Part shown: one piece after another, positions 34,401 through 47,974 of the stretch | How positions within the stretch are numbered: position 1 is the first letter of the stretch | Layout of the letters: every line of letters begins with the position of its first letter | Assembly (NCBI GenBank): GCA_027563935.2 | Contig: CM050448.1 | Location: forward strand, 120,392,493-120,456,492 | Direction: 5' to 3' | From: Costus lasius | Lineage: Eukaryota > Streptophyta > Magnoliopsida > Zingiberales > Costaceae | DNA: 64,000 bases | The notes under the pieces: model-generated | Databases searched by the model: none | What the model saw: only the letters and a program-made list of their open reading frames with translations | Told to the model about the DNA's origin: nothing | Position numbers and translations under genes: made by a program

Positions 34401-37400
34401 TATTGGTGGCTTTGACGAAGCTTCACATCTCATGGCTTTAGTTGATGCTACTACAGAAACATTCAAGAATCTGGACGAGGAACTAGATACTGCTAATTTG
34501 AATTATAATACACTCCACGATTCCTATGATGAGCAGAAAAGCGTATTAAATACTGTTCTGGAAACGAACAGTTTATTAATTGGCGAAATGCATAGAGTGT
34601 ATGCAAGCCTTTGGGATGTGCTGCCTGATTCATGTCAAAATATTGTAACATTGGATGTGGATATGGGAGCTGAGGCAATCTTGCAAATTTTGCCTGAACG
34701 AATTGAAACAGCAATTATGCATTTAAAAAAATTGTTGAGCGAGCGGCTTCTCTTCCTATCTAAAAGTAATGATTTAGAGCCAATGTTGTTGACTAAAAAT
34801 CAAGAAATCCAAGAGCTCAAGCTGGAATATAATGGTTTGCTAAAGAAATTTGATGACTTACAATCTGCCAAGAACAAACTTGATTCAATTCTGAGGAAAA
34901 AAGAAGAAGCTTTTGTGGAGGCCAACAGAATGTGTCTGGCTTTGGTAAGTAAGCTGGATTGTCACAGACCAAATCAGGATCTTCGCATCCCTTCTGTTTT
35001 TTGTAGAAGTGATGAAATCACTCAGGCATATGGTGTAGACAATGATGACTTCTTTAGCTCCTTGCTCCAGCTAGAGGCATTAGTTGATTTTTATATCCAG
35101 GAACATGAAGAAACAGCTGAACATGTTAACTTGTCAAAGAAATGTTTATTGGAAATGAATATATTTCCAGAAATTCCAGATCAGAATTGGTCTTTGCCAT
35201 TGCCTACGTTACTTAGGGATGAGTTTATACCTAAAACAAGTGAGCTATTGGATGAGTTGGACTTCTTATGTATGGCATACATCAAACATGAAATTGAATT
35301 GCAATTATTCAAAGAAAATATGAGTAGGATGAAGGATGCTCTTGATGCGTCTCAGTTGGATTTACATCTAAAAGTGTCAGAGCTAGAACAATCAGAGCAG
35401 AGGCTTTCTTCAGTTAGAGAGAAGCTTGGTATTGCTGTTGCGAAAGGTAAAGGTTTAATTGTCCAGCGCGATAATCTCAAGCAGGCTCTAATGGACAAAT
35501 CAAGTGAACACGAAAAGTGCTTACATGAATTGCAGTCTAAAGACATATTACTGCAAGAAGTTGAGGCCAAGCTCAAGTCTTATTCAGAAGTTGACAGAAT
35601 AGAAGCATTAGAATCTGAGCTTTCATACATACGGAATTCTGCTACTGCATTGCGAGATTCTTTTCTCCTAAAGGACTCTGTTCTACAAAGGATTGAAGAA
35701 ATCTTGGAAGACTTGGATTTGCCTGAGCAATTCCATTCTAGAGATACAGTTGAGAAAATTGAGTTGCTATCCAAAATGGTTGCTGGGAATTCTTCTTTTT
35801 TTGTGACTGATTGGGATCAGAAAAGTTCCACCGGGGGATCACATTCTGATGCAGGTTTTATGGTCGTGGATTCTTGGAGAGATGGCCCACAGGCAATTTC
35901 TAATTCAGATTTTGATGAATTGAAAGCTAAATACGAGACACTTGAAAGAAAGTTTTATGTTTTAGCTGAGCACAATGATATGCTGGAGCAGTCCCTAGTT
36001 CAGAGAAATAGCCTTGTGCAGAAATGGGAGAAAATGCTTGATAAATTTGAGATGCCTCCACAATTGAGTATGTTGGAACCAAAGGACAAGATTGAATGGC
36101 TAGGAAACTTACTTGCCGAGGCTCAGCAGGAACGAGACGAATTGCAAATGAAGATCAAGAACCTTGAGGATTCTTCTCAGATGGTCAAAGTTAGTTTAGA
36201 GGAGTCGTGCAAAAAGTTATCTGAAGCATATTCAGAGGCTGAAATGATTAGATCAGAAAAAGATTTTCTTTATGAGAAACTAGATAAGCTCAAATATGAA
36301 AATCTTGGACTTATAGAGAAAGTTTCCCAACATGATTTTGACAAAGACCACTTTCAGAGAGAAATGAGTGACCTGAAGGATAAGTTGGCCGAAAAGGTTC
36401 AAGAGAACCTGCACTTGCATAATATGGAAAATGAAATTTGGAGACTTGTTGATTTGGTCCGCAACACATTCCATGAATCAGATCTCTCTGCCATTCTCTC
36501 TGATGGTAATGTAATAAATTGCCTAGAAGCGTTACTGCAAAAAATTGCTGATGAATACACAAAACTTGAATTAGAGAAGTATGCTCCAAAAGATACGAGG
36601 GATTCTGTGCCTAAAGATGCTGAGGAGCTTGTTTCTGAGGGCACAAGTAACAGTGGATCAGGAGATCTGCGTAACAAAGACATTGAGTTGAACTTGATGA
36701 GGTTAGAACTTGATAAGGCAACCTCCGATTTAGATTTGTTGAAGGTGGACAGAGACAAATTTATGGAGAGGTGTCAAACTTTAATGGTGGAAATAGAGTC
36801 GATAAGTAAACAGCCGAAACTTTTGCAGGAAGAGATAGCAGCTGAAATTGAAAAAAATAAGTCCTTATTGTCTCAATTAGAGATGATGCGCAAAGAAAAG
36901 GATGCTTTGAGGGAGCAGCTTACTCAGGAGGAGGAAAAGTCTGCTTCCACTAGAGAGAAGTTAAATATTGCTGTCAGGAAAGGAAAAGGATTAGTGCAGC
37001 AGAGGGATAGTCTGAAGCAAGAAATTGAGGAGAAGAATACTGCTATAGCACAGTTAAGATCGGAGATTAACCAGCAAGTAGAAGCACTAAAATCTGAGAA
37101 AAAAATGGTGGTGAATCAATTGAAAGAAACTGAAGGAAGGTTGAAAAATAGCAACCAAACATTGAATAGATTATTACAAATTCTGGACAACATTGATACT
37201 GGCAGAAGCACCTTTAACATGGATCCTGTTGCAAAGTTGGAAGAAATTGGAAAAGTAATTCTAGACTTGCAGTCTTCCTTGGTTTCATCAGAAAATGAAT
37301 CAAATAAGTCTAAAAGGGCAGCTGAACTGCTTCTAGCTGAGCTGAATGAAGTTCAAGAAAGGGCTGATATCCTACAGGAGGAACTTGAGAATGCAAGAGT

Positions 37401-40400
37401 TGCTCTTTTGAAAATTTCTAAACAGAAAGCTGCTGCTGATACTGCAAGAGCTGATGCTTTTCACCGTCTTGAGGAGATTAATTTGCTTCATACCGAGGAA
37501 AGAAAGAATCAAATTGACAATATGGCTCAGTTAAAATCTGTGATTGGCGAGTTGAAGAAAATGTATTCTGAAATTTCTGGTCTTCTTGCCAATGCTTTTA
37601 TTAGAGATGTTGACTTCCTAAGTTATATGGAGATCTTTATGGAGTCAATAGACAGACAGGACTGCAGAATCCCCACCCATCTTCCGACTAAGAATTCACT
37701 TCATGAGGTAATTGTAATGCTAAATATGATTTGAATGATAACTTGCTCTGCACGAACTGATGCAGGCCAATTCATAGATAGGTGCCTCTGGGCTCAAGTG
37801 AATCTGGATTTAATCAATTCTAAGTAGGATTAAGCTAGTTTAGCAATAGCAAACTAGAATTTGGTTTATATTTTAAACATGGATTTGGTGGGGGTCTCTT
37901 TTTCCAAGTATTATAAATTTCTTGATCATTAGATAGATCTCCAACATAAAGAAAATGAGAGAAAGATCTCAGGCTAGATTCCGTCAATAATATGAAAGTA
38001 TCTGATTGATCATTAATTCAGCAATTAGATGCTGAATGGCTTCCTGAGTTGGGACTTTCCTTTGGTTTTTGAGTTTTAATATCATGTTGAGGGCGTGTGA
38101 TATTCTGTGAGCTCTTTGTCATCAATATTTTCACTTTAGAACGTTGTTATTATCTTTGAACGGTAAAAATCCTGTAGATTTGGTAATATTTAGTAATTTA
38201 TTAAGCAATGTGCAGCAGTTGATTTCTGTCTAGTGTTGTCTTATTAATCATGCATACGGCTTGATTATCTTTTATTTTGATGTGGTGGAATATAGGAGAA
38301 ATATTTGAGGTTGATAAATAGGCAATGAGGTAAAGAATAGATGGGATTGAGTTACCATTTTGGTCTAGAAGGAGTCATGGTGCAAGTTGTAATTTTAAAT
38401 ATAGGAGAAATATTTAAGGCTTATAGGTACGCAAGGAGATAGAGTGGATGGAAATTAGTTGCTATTTTGATCAACAAAAAGTTATGCTGTTACACAATAA
38501 CTAACATTGATAGTGGCCCCGTTTGGCCTAGCTTCTATTTCTAGTTTGGTTGAAGAAGTGCCGGTTGAAAAGATGCCGACCAAGTTTGAGTGTTTGGATG
38601 TAAAGTTTATGATTAGGTATTCTATTTATAATAAATAATTTTATTAAAAAAATTACTAAGATAAAAATTATATGACTAAATTTATAGTTAACTATAATTA
38701 AAATATTTATTAAAAAGCTAATTTCATATTATTTTTATTAAAATATTGAGCATTTTATGTTTAAATTAGGTTAAAATATTGTTAATTAAGTTACATTATT
38801 TAAAATTTATAAAGCTAATAAATGAATTTTGATATTCACAAATAAGATTTTAATAATAAAAATATATTTTAAATTATTAAAATTATGAAATTATGAAATT
38901 ATAAGAATTTGATTGGGAGAAACATACATTTTAATTGTTATTAAGCATAAAATTATAAGAATCGAGGCAGAGAAGCAATGGGGGTCCAGAGAAGCAGCTT
39001 CACCCCTGCTTCTCAGCTACAGTGCTAATTTGTGGGTTGGAACAGAGAAGCTGAAAGACTAAATGTCTCAGCTTCTTGATTTCTGCTGACCTCAAAGCTA
39101 TAAGCAGGCCCAGAAGTTGGGCCAAAGGGGGCCAATACCTACTACCTTTTATGTTTTTGTTACTCTCCGTCAAAGTTTGAAATTTCAATCTGAACTAGCT
39201 AAAATTTTTAATTTATACTATTTCAAGGTGAGTACGATTTTACTATAGCACTGTGTTGGTCTAGTCATTTTAATATAGCACAGTATTGGTTTTATTGTAG
39301 TATACTGATCCAAGACTAGAGTACACTTGTTCGGACAGGTTTTCTAAACCTTGCTCTTTGTATTTATAGGATAATTAACATTGAGCTGGTACAAGATCAT
39401 AGTTCACACATTTTTTCTTTGAAGAAGGCAACTGGTGGTGGTGAAGGGAAGATTTGATCGATCTCATTATCAACAACTAAAATACACTATTATTGTTTTT
39501 TAACAAGATAGAAATAGTTGGAGCTAAATACTTGGTGGTGTTGGATTTTATTTGTTAAGATTAGGTACAATTAGATGTATGATTGATTCAATTTGCAATT
39601 AAGCATGAAATAAACAAGGTCTTCCTTTGACTTATGACTCCTCTTCTACCTATCTCCGGATGAATTTTGTTACATGTGATTTTTGGACGATTTGTCACGT
39701 AATTTTACTTGGGCAAAATGTATTTGCTATTAGATGTTCGAGCTTCATATGAATTAGTTGTTTTATTGTTCTTCATAGTGAATTTACATAGGTTGTCCAT
39801 GTCTTCTCTGTATTTATTCGTATTGTTATATTATTTTCATAAGCATAATGATTTTTTTATATATTATTGTAGCGATAAAAGTAAGAATAATACTTCAAGA
39901 GACTCACATGGAAAATTTATTCTTACAAGTAATGTTTTTTCTCTTGGTGCACCTAATATCTGACATGTGAGGTTCAGGTTCTGTTTTGAGTATTTCAACA
40001 CACAGTATATATTATTCTGAATGAATTCAATTATTCATTTATGCATTTATTGTCTTGTGACTGATAAATAATATTTCTTTGGTTAAAATTTCCATTTCTT
40101 TGTAGCACATTTTTTAATTAGACATTGTCTATTTCAGGTTAATGCACTTTCAGAACTCAGGTCATGTGAATCTCCTGATGAAAACTCAGCTGAAAATCTT
40201 GCTTTCGTTGTCCAATGTGTGCATGAGTGTTTGAGAAACTGTAATGATTTGAAGATAAAAATCCAAAAACATTCTTTCTCATTTGATGAACAAGCAAACC
40301 GACTGTTGAAAAACGTGGAGCATGTTGAAAGGAAGTTCTCTTCTCGAAAGGAAGAATCTGAATCTTTAAAAAGAGAGGTAGATATTCTGAAGTTGACAAT

Positions 40401-43400
40401 TAGAGACAAAGAGAAAGAAAATTTTGAAGTAAATCAAACTTTGTCATTCCTATACCAAGCGTGTAACGATTTGATAACAAATATTGAGAATGGGAATTCC
40501 CAAATAGCTGATAGTGAGCTAGTCCTCGGAGGACGAGCTATGACAAAGTCTTGGAAATCAGCAAGTGAATTTCATGGGCAAGCATGTGCTGATGTAAATT
40601 CCCCTTCACTCACATATGATGTTATTAGATCATTGATTGAAAATTTGTTCTTGATGGTTAATGGCAGAAAGAGTAATGAAACTGCAGAACTGAAAGTTAC
40701 TATTTCACATTTACAAAGAGAAGTGCAAGAGAAGGATGCCCATACGAGTAGAATTGCTGCAGAGCTTGTGTCTCAGATAAGGGATGCTGAAAGTGCTGCG
40801 AAGAAATCGTTGACTGAACTGGATTCTGCGAAGATGACTATTTATAGTTTGGAGAAGCAGCTTGAGGCAATGGAGAATGACAAGAAATCATTGGAGTTGA
40901 GAGTAGCTGAGCAAAGAGATTTGGAGGCTACGTTAAATGAGCTAAATGGGAGTATTAAATCATTAAATGATACATTAGCTGCCAAAGATCAAGGTGATTT
41001 TTGGACTGCAGTTCCTTGTCTCTTGATGCACTCGTATACTTGCATGAATCCTCCAAGCTGAGAACTTTGTTTTTTTTTTTTTGTCTTTCAGAAATTGAAG
41101 CCCTCATGGAAGCACTGGATGAAGAGGAAGCACAGGTTGAAGACTTAGAAAACAAGAATAAGGAGCTGAAAAATATTGTTGAAGAAAGGACCACAACCTT
41201 AGAGAATCTTGAAGCTTCTCATGAGAAGACTCGAATGAAGCTTTCAACAACAGTCAGCAAGTTTGATGAGTTGTATAATTTATCTGAAAGCCTTCTTGCT
41301 GAGGTTGAAAACCTTCAGTTACAGTTGCATAATCAAGAATCTGAGATCTCATTGTTGCGTCAGGAAGTAACTAGGTGCACCAATGAACTTCTGGCATCAC
41401 AAGAGAGTGACAAGAAATATTCATCTGAAGTACATGAGCTGCAAAAGTGGTTTGATATGACCATTTCTCGTTTTGGATTGAGCAATGTTCGCATGAACAG
41501 TGAAAACACTCAGATTCATGTATACACTGATATTATGGATCAGTCAATAGCATCTATTATGAATGAATTAGATGATTTGCGCAAAAAAGTTACGCAACAG
41601 AAGAGGAGGACCTTGACAGGCCCTTCAGAAGTTGAACAAATGGTAAGTATCTGCGTTGCACCTTTTGCCAAGTGGCCTACTATGGCTGTTCCATGAATCG
41701 ATATATAATTGGTTTCCATTGCTTCTTTGTGTTTCTTGTAATTTTAGTGATTCTTTGCTTTATTAGAGTATTATCTGATGGGATTGAGCAGTTTTGTACT
41801 AGTTTTGTCTATATTTACCTTTTAGCCAATTTGCATTTGTCACTTTGTTGCAAATGATTACAAGTTTGAGTATTATGATTTTGGTATCTCACAAGGTTTC
41901 TACTATAACAACTTGAAATGCTTAATTAAATATATTTTATATCATTAATTTGTTATTGTTGGATTTTTCAAGGACAGTAGGCTCTCAGAACATGCAACAT
42001 TCTCTAATTGCCAATGTCACAACTTTATAATTACTCACTATATGAAGGATTATATTCTAGGATGCTTGGAGTAAGTTATATAATTACTCAAATTGTATTG
42101 ATATTTTTATATCAAAATTTTGTTAATATCTTGTGAAAAAATTCTAAATGAGTTAACTTAAAAATTATGATAAATGCAAAAAAAAACATAAAAAACTTGC
42201 TATTCATGTGAATTTCTTTCCATATTTATGTCTTATTTATTGAGGCATATATATTATTCATGCTTCAAAGGGTTTGTAGCATTGTTACAATTTCCTTTTT
42301 GAACTTCTTGAATTGTAATATATTTCTCTCATCATTATTTTTTTTCTCTATCTCAGCCTTGCATAAGATGGCGTAAAGAGACACCATGCCAATTATGTTG
42401 TTGGTCATAGTGTCCTAAAATTAGTATTGTAAGCAATCTTCTCTACCCCTTCTCCATTTCTTAAGGTATAATGCAAGCCATACCATCCTCGGCTTATAAA
42501 AAATTGCCTTTAGTTTAGACAAAATTTTAAATACATTAGTGGGCCAAACTAGTATATACTGGTCTATACTTATATATATACACACAATAACAACCTTGTA
42601 CTAGTACAAGGTCAGAGTGGTATGTACTACCTATATCGGGTGGGTTTTCATTCCAAGGCTGGGACTTATTAGTAGACTTTAAATCAATAAAATGAGTTGC
42701 AAATCTTATAACCACGGGAACTAAATCTTCCACTTTAAAATTTTGTATTTGTATGTAAATCCATGGTGGTTATAGATGAACATTTATATCATCCACATTG
42801 TTAGGTCAATGCAGTGCGGCAATGTGTGACACCATGTACAAAATAAGTAAGGGTACTTCAATTGGACGTGTTTTGGCTGTCTCGTAGTTGGTGCTCTTCT
42901 ATCATATTTGCCATAAACTTATCAATGATGAAATTGCTATTGTATTAGAGAAGAAAGTTGTTGATGCTCACTTGAGTTGGTTTGGCCAATGTATTATGCA
43001 TTAGAGTTATGCCCTATATCAGCCCTTCATGCTATAGATTCACTTATGATATTCTTTTACTTCATTAAGATAGTTCCTAATTATCTCATAAGGTGTCAAG
43101 ATCTTAATCTCATGCCCATTTTATGTTAATATATTTTACTTGATATATGAGGTATGCAGTTAAATGGAATCATTTGAATACTACCTTACCAATATCCTTC
43201 TTTTTTGTCTTCATTCAGGAGTCATCAATGCATATTTGCTTGTCTGGTAGGGATGTAAGGTCTTGGGTCAAACGAAAAGCCACAACATCCCAGGAAAGAG
43301 TTATTTGGTTTATTAGGTCTCTGTGCATGCTATTAGTCTTGCTAATTTTGTGAGAATCTAAAGTGGATCCTTGCACACTTTTGTAGGATCTTGTCTTATA

Positions 43401-45788
43401 GTTCCTCCATGTTGGTTATTAGGTCTCTGTGCATGCTACCTCCACTTTTGTTGAAGAAGCTCACTAGTTTTCCTTACAAGTTCCTTGAGCCCTCGTAGGT
43501 CCATTTGTCCTCCAATTCAAGTTCCTCCATCTTAGCAATGATCTTCATGTTCATCATACATGGGCCACTTTGATGCATAAGGGCTACGTTCTCTTCAACT
43601 AGATGTAGCTTTTTTATTTTGTACTTGACTTGCTGCTCTTTGATTAATTGTTGGAATTATTACTGAACTTTAGTGCATTTAGTGACCCAAGGTAACTTTC
43701 GGTGAGATATTGCATTACACAACTAATGTGTCCCTTTGAAAATGATATTGCAATGAACAAATTGCCAATATTGATGATTGACCATCATTGTCAGAGTGTT
43801 GGTATGGAGGATCAGCATTATGAGGTTTAGGGGTGTTATGATGGTCACAAGGGTTGAAAATATTTTAAGAAATTTTCAAGGACTTTGAGAGAATGAGAGA
43901 AGTTGTGAGCTCCAGGTGTTGAGATGTTTATTTATGCTGAAAACCTCCTACTGTTGTTCCAAAAGGTTACTTACCACATGAAAAAAGATTTAGAACTTTT
44001 AGAAAACTAGTCCTGAGGTCATACTAGTGGTGCATATTTTTGTAACAATTGTATCGATAGTGGTACCAACCTTTGTACCAAGTATCAATTGTTACCATGG
44101 TTTAAAAAACTAGTCCGCACCGGTACCCGGCAGTATGAGGTTTGTATTGGTACAAAGTCGATATTATATATATATATATATAAATTAAAAACGACTAGGA
44201 CATGTATCAGAATGGACTAGTATTGACCAATACATACTCTACTATGATAAATAGACCGATATACTGGTATTAACCGGTATTCAAAACCATGAATGATACA
44301 TTTTTTATATTTCCTACCTTGATCTCATACTGTTTTGATAAATAGACCGATATACTAGTATTAACCGGTATTCAAAACCATGAATGATATATTTTTTTCA
44401 TGGTTCCTGCCTTGCTCTCCCATCAGAGCTTTAAATCTTTGCATTTAATAGCTTGACCTACTCAAAGCAATAGTATGAGTACTGTTTCCCAGGCTAAAGA
44501 TTCAAACCTTACCAAATATTTTGGTTTGATCTCACTACTTGAATAGATTAAATATTCTACTACCTCTTGTCAACTTTTGAGTTGTTGTCTAAATCATATT
44601 TATAATTTACTAACGGAGACTATGCCTAAATCTATAGATCTATGGGCACAGCCTGTTCATGTTTCTGCACATATGCCCAAGGTTTTAAAAGCCCCTTCTT
44701 CTTTTCTTCCTATTCTTTCTTCTATCCTCTTCTGAGCTCCACTCTGCATACTGGTCCAAGCGTGGACGAGGACACCGTTTGCACCGCCCAATACAAAACA
44801 GTTTTTGAATCCTTGGGTATGCTGTGGGCTTCCAGTTTTCTTACAATTCCAATATGCTAAAATTTGTTGGAAGCATCTAAAATTATAAATCTAGTTATAT
44901 TTCTTACAATGAGTTACTATCTTGGTTGTATTTATAGTCTTTTGTTTTTTTGTTTTTGTGGTAAGATTTAAGAACTTGTGCCTGCGATCTATTCAGAACT
45001 GAATGAAAACTTAAATAGTCGGGGCAAAATTCTCCTAGATATTTTATATCATACATAAAGCTTCGGTTGGCTTTGAACTTATGTGGTATTATCACAGTAA
45101 GAGATCCTGGTAGGACCCAAGATCGTAGCCTTCCTGATAATCAACAGATAGGTGACTAATTGAATCCTGCATAGTGACTTGTGATGTTTAATGTTGATTC
45201 CGCGTTGACGTTGTTTCTCTTAATCTTTTGGTGCACAATGGCATGCTCCTTGCACCCAGCTAATACATTAGACCTTTCCAGGTACAGAAACCTGAACCTG
45301 GACCAGCAGGCGTTATGACACATATGCGCAGTGGGCGCAAATTCAACAATGACCAAATTGCTATTGCTATAGATACAGAAAAGTATGGGAATATTATAGA
45401 CGACGAGGATGATGATAAAGGTGTATTTTTATTTAACCTTGCTTGTTTGATCTGTTTTCAAGGCTTCATTGTTCGACGATTTTCAATATATCTATCTTTT
45501 AATTGTTATTTATTGTTTCTTCTAGCTCATGGCTTCAAATCACTTACTATGTCGCGCATCGTTCCAAGAATTTCTAGGCCTATAGCAGAAAAGATTGATG
45601 GAATATGGTGCGGATGATTTTATACTACGTCTATAGCTTCCCAATTTTATTGTTCCTGTAGTAAAAGTCTATCCTTTTCCTCTACCAGGGTGTCAGGAGA
45701 TCGGTTACTAATGCGACAGCCTACCTTACGCCTTGGAGTTTTACTATATTGGGTTGCACTGCATGCATTGCTTGCAAGTTTCATTTGA
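31406..45788 (+). CDS. Giant tail-anchored coiled-coil protein (TNO1-like, At4g31570-like)
   Basis: Eight exons join in frame to 2596 aa: 31406-31453, 31550-31888, 32032-37707 (a single 5.7-kb exon), 40138-40993, 41092-41642, 45282-45420, 45526-45607 and 45689-45788. The N-terminus is basic (MDKSKRSDLLAAGRKKLLQFRQKKD) with a Ser/Lys linker, then acidic disordered sequence to about residue 420. Almost everything after that is heptad-rich coiled coil. The end (LGVLLYWVALHALLASFI) is one hydrophobic segment, as in tail-anchored golgin-like tethers. Two internal segments share REKLxIAVxKGKGLxxQRDxLKQ (residues about 1258 and 1770). TNO1 in Arabidopsis binds the SNARE SYP41 at the trans-Golgi network and aids vacuolar trafficking; a similar tethering role is inferred by architecture. 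This longer paralogue type has also been labelled a nucleoporin in databases, for weak reasons. Introns 3 and 5 are repeat-rich. Confidence 0.9.
38515..39133. mobile_element. MITE in intron 3 of the giant coiled-coil gene
   Basis: Terminal inverted repeats GGCCCCGTTTGGCCTAGCTT (left) and the complement of AAGTTGGGCCAAAGGGGGCC (right), about 18 of 22 matching, flank 619 bp of mostly AT-rich DNA. GGCCnnGTTTGG ends are typical of small hAT- or Harbinger-like plant elements. No target duplication could be fixed. No coding capacity. Confidence 0.7.
42594..42611. repeat. Perfect 18-bp palindrome
   Basis: CCTTGTACTAGTACAAGG in intron 5 of the giant coiled-coil gene. It is probably a remnant of the GGTACCGG-rich TIR family, whose ends share the AAGG and ACTAGT motifs. 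Confidence 0.8.
43309..43440. repeat. Short direct repeat in intron 5
   Basis: TTATTAGGTCTCTGTGCATG occurs at 43309 and again at 43417. No element class is recognised. Confidence 0.7.
44096..44291. mobile_element. Small TIR element, GGTACCGG-rich family, copy 3
   Basis: Starts CATGGTTTAAAAAACTAGTC, almost identical to copy 1, and ends ACCGGTATTCAAAACCATG, its inverted counterpart. The core includes CACCGGTACCCGG and a short TA run. Length about 196 bp, intron 5 of the giant coiled-coil gene. Confidence 0.75.
44245..44397. repeat. 91-bp-period duplication of the right end of TIR copy 3
   Basis: TGATAAATAGACCGATATAC through CAAAACCATGAATGATA is present at 44245-44306 and again at 44336-44397, nearly identical, so the duplication is recent. 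Confidence 0.85.
44678..44815. mobile_element. Small TIR element, CCAAGG-ended family, copy 4
   Basis: Left end CAAGGTTTTAAAAGCC and right end CAGTTTTTGAATCCTTG are inverted counterparts around a C/T-rich core that differs from the other copies. Length about 138 bp, intron 5. Confidence 0.5.
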
Positions 45789-46900
45789 ATAAATCTCGCC
45801 AGTAAGTGATGGATGTTATCTTGATCAGTATCCTTGTTATTTTTTTAGCCTTTTAAAGCAATACAATTAAGGCCCACTGAAAAGAATCAACCACTGTGGG
45901 TTTGGATATTTGCTGCAAATATTATATTGCATATACCAGTTGCAGCATCATGTATAGCTTTTCTTGATTTTGTCCGGTATGCATCTGAGATTCTACTTTC
46001 GCTATGGTATTGACGATTATTACTCAACCAGCTAAACTACTGACTTAGGACTTGACGACTTGGCCCAAAAATATATCACAGACCCTCCAGATCATTTACT
46101 GATTCAACTTAGTAGTCAGTTTCAGACTAGACAATTGGGTATTAGAAATTGTATGAGACATTTTAGAGTAACTTTGACATAAATCCATACATCCATCTAC
46201 ATGCTGACCGGTTATACACGATCACAGCTCACAGAGATGAACTTCTTGTTTGGTAGAAGATACAATGGAAGAAAAGTTACAAAAACATTTGTTTTGTTTG
46301 TTTACTTAGAGATCTATTCCGCTATAGTCATCTTATGTATCCCGAGTTATTAGAATATGATGTCTTGAAGTCTGGCATATTGAGAGAATACTACTTTTTA
46401 TGAGTGAAGGGTTTTGTGCTATTTTGCCTAGTTTATTTATCTCTTGTCAAAAATTCGCATATGTTCTCATACATTTCTTTGTGTTATCATGACATGCAGA
46501 TACACCTTGGTTTATATTGATTGGCATGGCCGATCAGGCTTCGACCCTCCAAAGTAACAACAACCGATGCTCTGGCATGCCTTCATGATGTGATTCTTTT
46601 TTTACACATCAGACGCGATCCACCACCGTAATTTTTTGGGGCCGTGTAAGCAGCTGTGACTTCTACGGCTTTTGCATTGGTTCAACAGAATAAGCATGCC
46701 AGTCACCTTAAGAAAGTGTACTACATACCCAGTATTCATTGTAATTATTATGATTCTTTTTTTTGGTCATTTGTTTCCTACAAATGTAGTGATCCAGCAA
46801 AAGAATATTGAATTTAATATCAATGAAATGTTTGGCAGCCTGGTACCTAGAAGCCCCACGTGTGTGCTAATTTAGGGAGATTAAAGATGGTTCCGTTATT
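45789..46900 (+). other. 3' UTR of the giant coiled-coil gene with a likely UTR intron
   Basis: Thirteen bases after the stop there is a very good donor (TCGCCA/GTAAGTG, exon end 45801). A matching acceptor (GACATGCAG) ends at 46499, and the exon after it runs to roughly 46850, where AATGAAATG-type signals occur. Splicing is inferred from the sites only. Confidence 0.45.
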
Positions 46901-47100
46901 GCCAAATGGTTTGTGTTTCATCACTATTATCGACTTCTGATTCTGATAGAGTTCAGTGATCTCTTTTGCTTGATGCTACTCAGTTAGCTTTCATTTCGTT
47001 CAATATAGTACTTTTACCTATCTCTGCTTCGAGCAACAAATTTGAGGTCCGTTATTTCATCGAAACCAATGCTTCGGTCTAACTGAGGTGTTCTCAACTA

Positions 47101-47551
47101 AGGGCCTATTTGGCTCCATTTTTTAGTTGATTCTAGCTAGTTTTTAGCTGAAAGTAAATAAAAAATTGTTTGGTAATAAAAAATAGAAGTAAAAAAAAAT
47201 AATAAAAAAAATAAAAGTTGAAAAAATTATAATTTGATGATTTTATAATTTTTATTTTTTTTAAAAAAATAATTTATATGATTTCGTTTAAAATTTTAAG
47301 TATTAAATACTAAAAAATAAAATATATTATTATTTTAAATAATATATTTATTTATTATTTTAAATAATTTAAAATAATATATTTATTTATTATTTTAAAT
47401 AATTTAAAATAATATATTTATTTATTATTTTAAATTTTAACTGAAATTAAAAAGTTATTAATTAAACATCTTATAAATTTTCACAATGCAATTCAGTCTA
47501 ACATAATTATAAAATTATTAAAATTATTGACACGAGAACCATACAGACCCT
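47101..47551. mobile_element. MITE between the giant coiled-coil gene and GT14
   Basis: Left end AGGGCCTATTTGGCTCC and right end GAACCATACAGACCCT are imperfect inverted repeats (about 13 of 18). The body is AT-rich with ATTATTTTAAATAAT-type repeats; a 48-bp phrase is tandemly repeated near 47330-47440. It shares its inner sequence with 58793-59250. No coding capacity. Confidence 0.65.
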
Positions 47552-47974
47552 AAAAGCTAGGGTTCTGTCATCGATTTAGCATTAACTTTGAACGGAGTCT
47601 CCCTGCCCGAAAATAGACCAAAAAAAAAGGACTAGCTACAGTGAAATCATCGCTGCTACTATGAATTTATACCATCTTAATCTTACTCTAAAGTAATTCA
47701 TTGGGCTCACGACTATGGAATAAACTGAAGTATAACCGTTCAAATATATAAGCTGCTTACAAATAATGATAATTGTACACTCTATCAACACTGTGCCACA
47801 ATAAATCTACAAAGGATATGAAAAAAAAAAACAATCAGTTTCATCCTTCTCGGGCATAGCCTGTTATTTTGCCCTCAACTACCTTTACGCAGCACATTAT
47901 CATCTGGTTGCCAGTGGGCAAAGAATTTGAAGGAGTTGCCAGATTTCTGAAACTTGCAGATCATAACCAGATTA

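Noticed and set aside
39709..39963. 84-codon hydrophobic frame in intron 3 of the giant gene
   Set aside because: AT-rich intronic sequence; T-rich codons give hydrophobic residues by chance, and no family is recognised.
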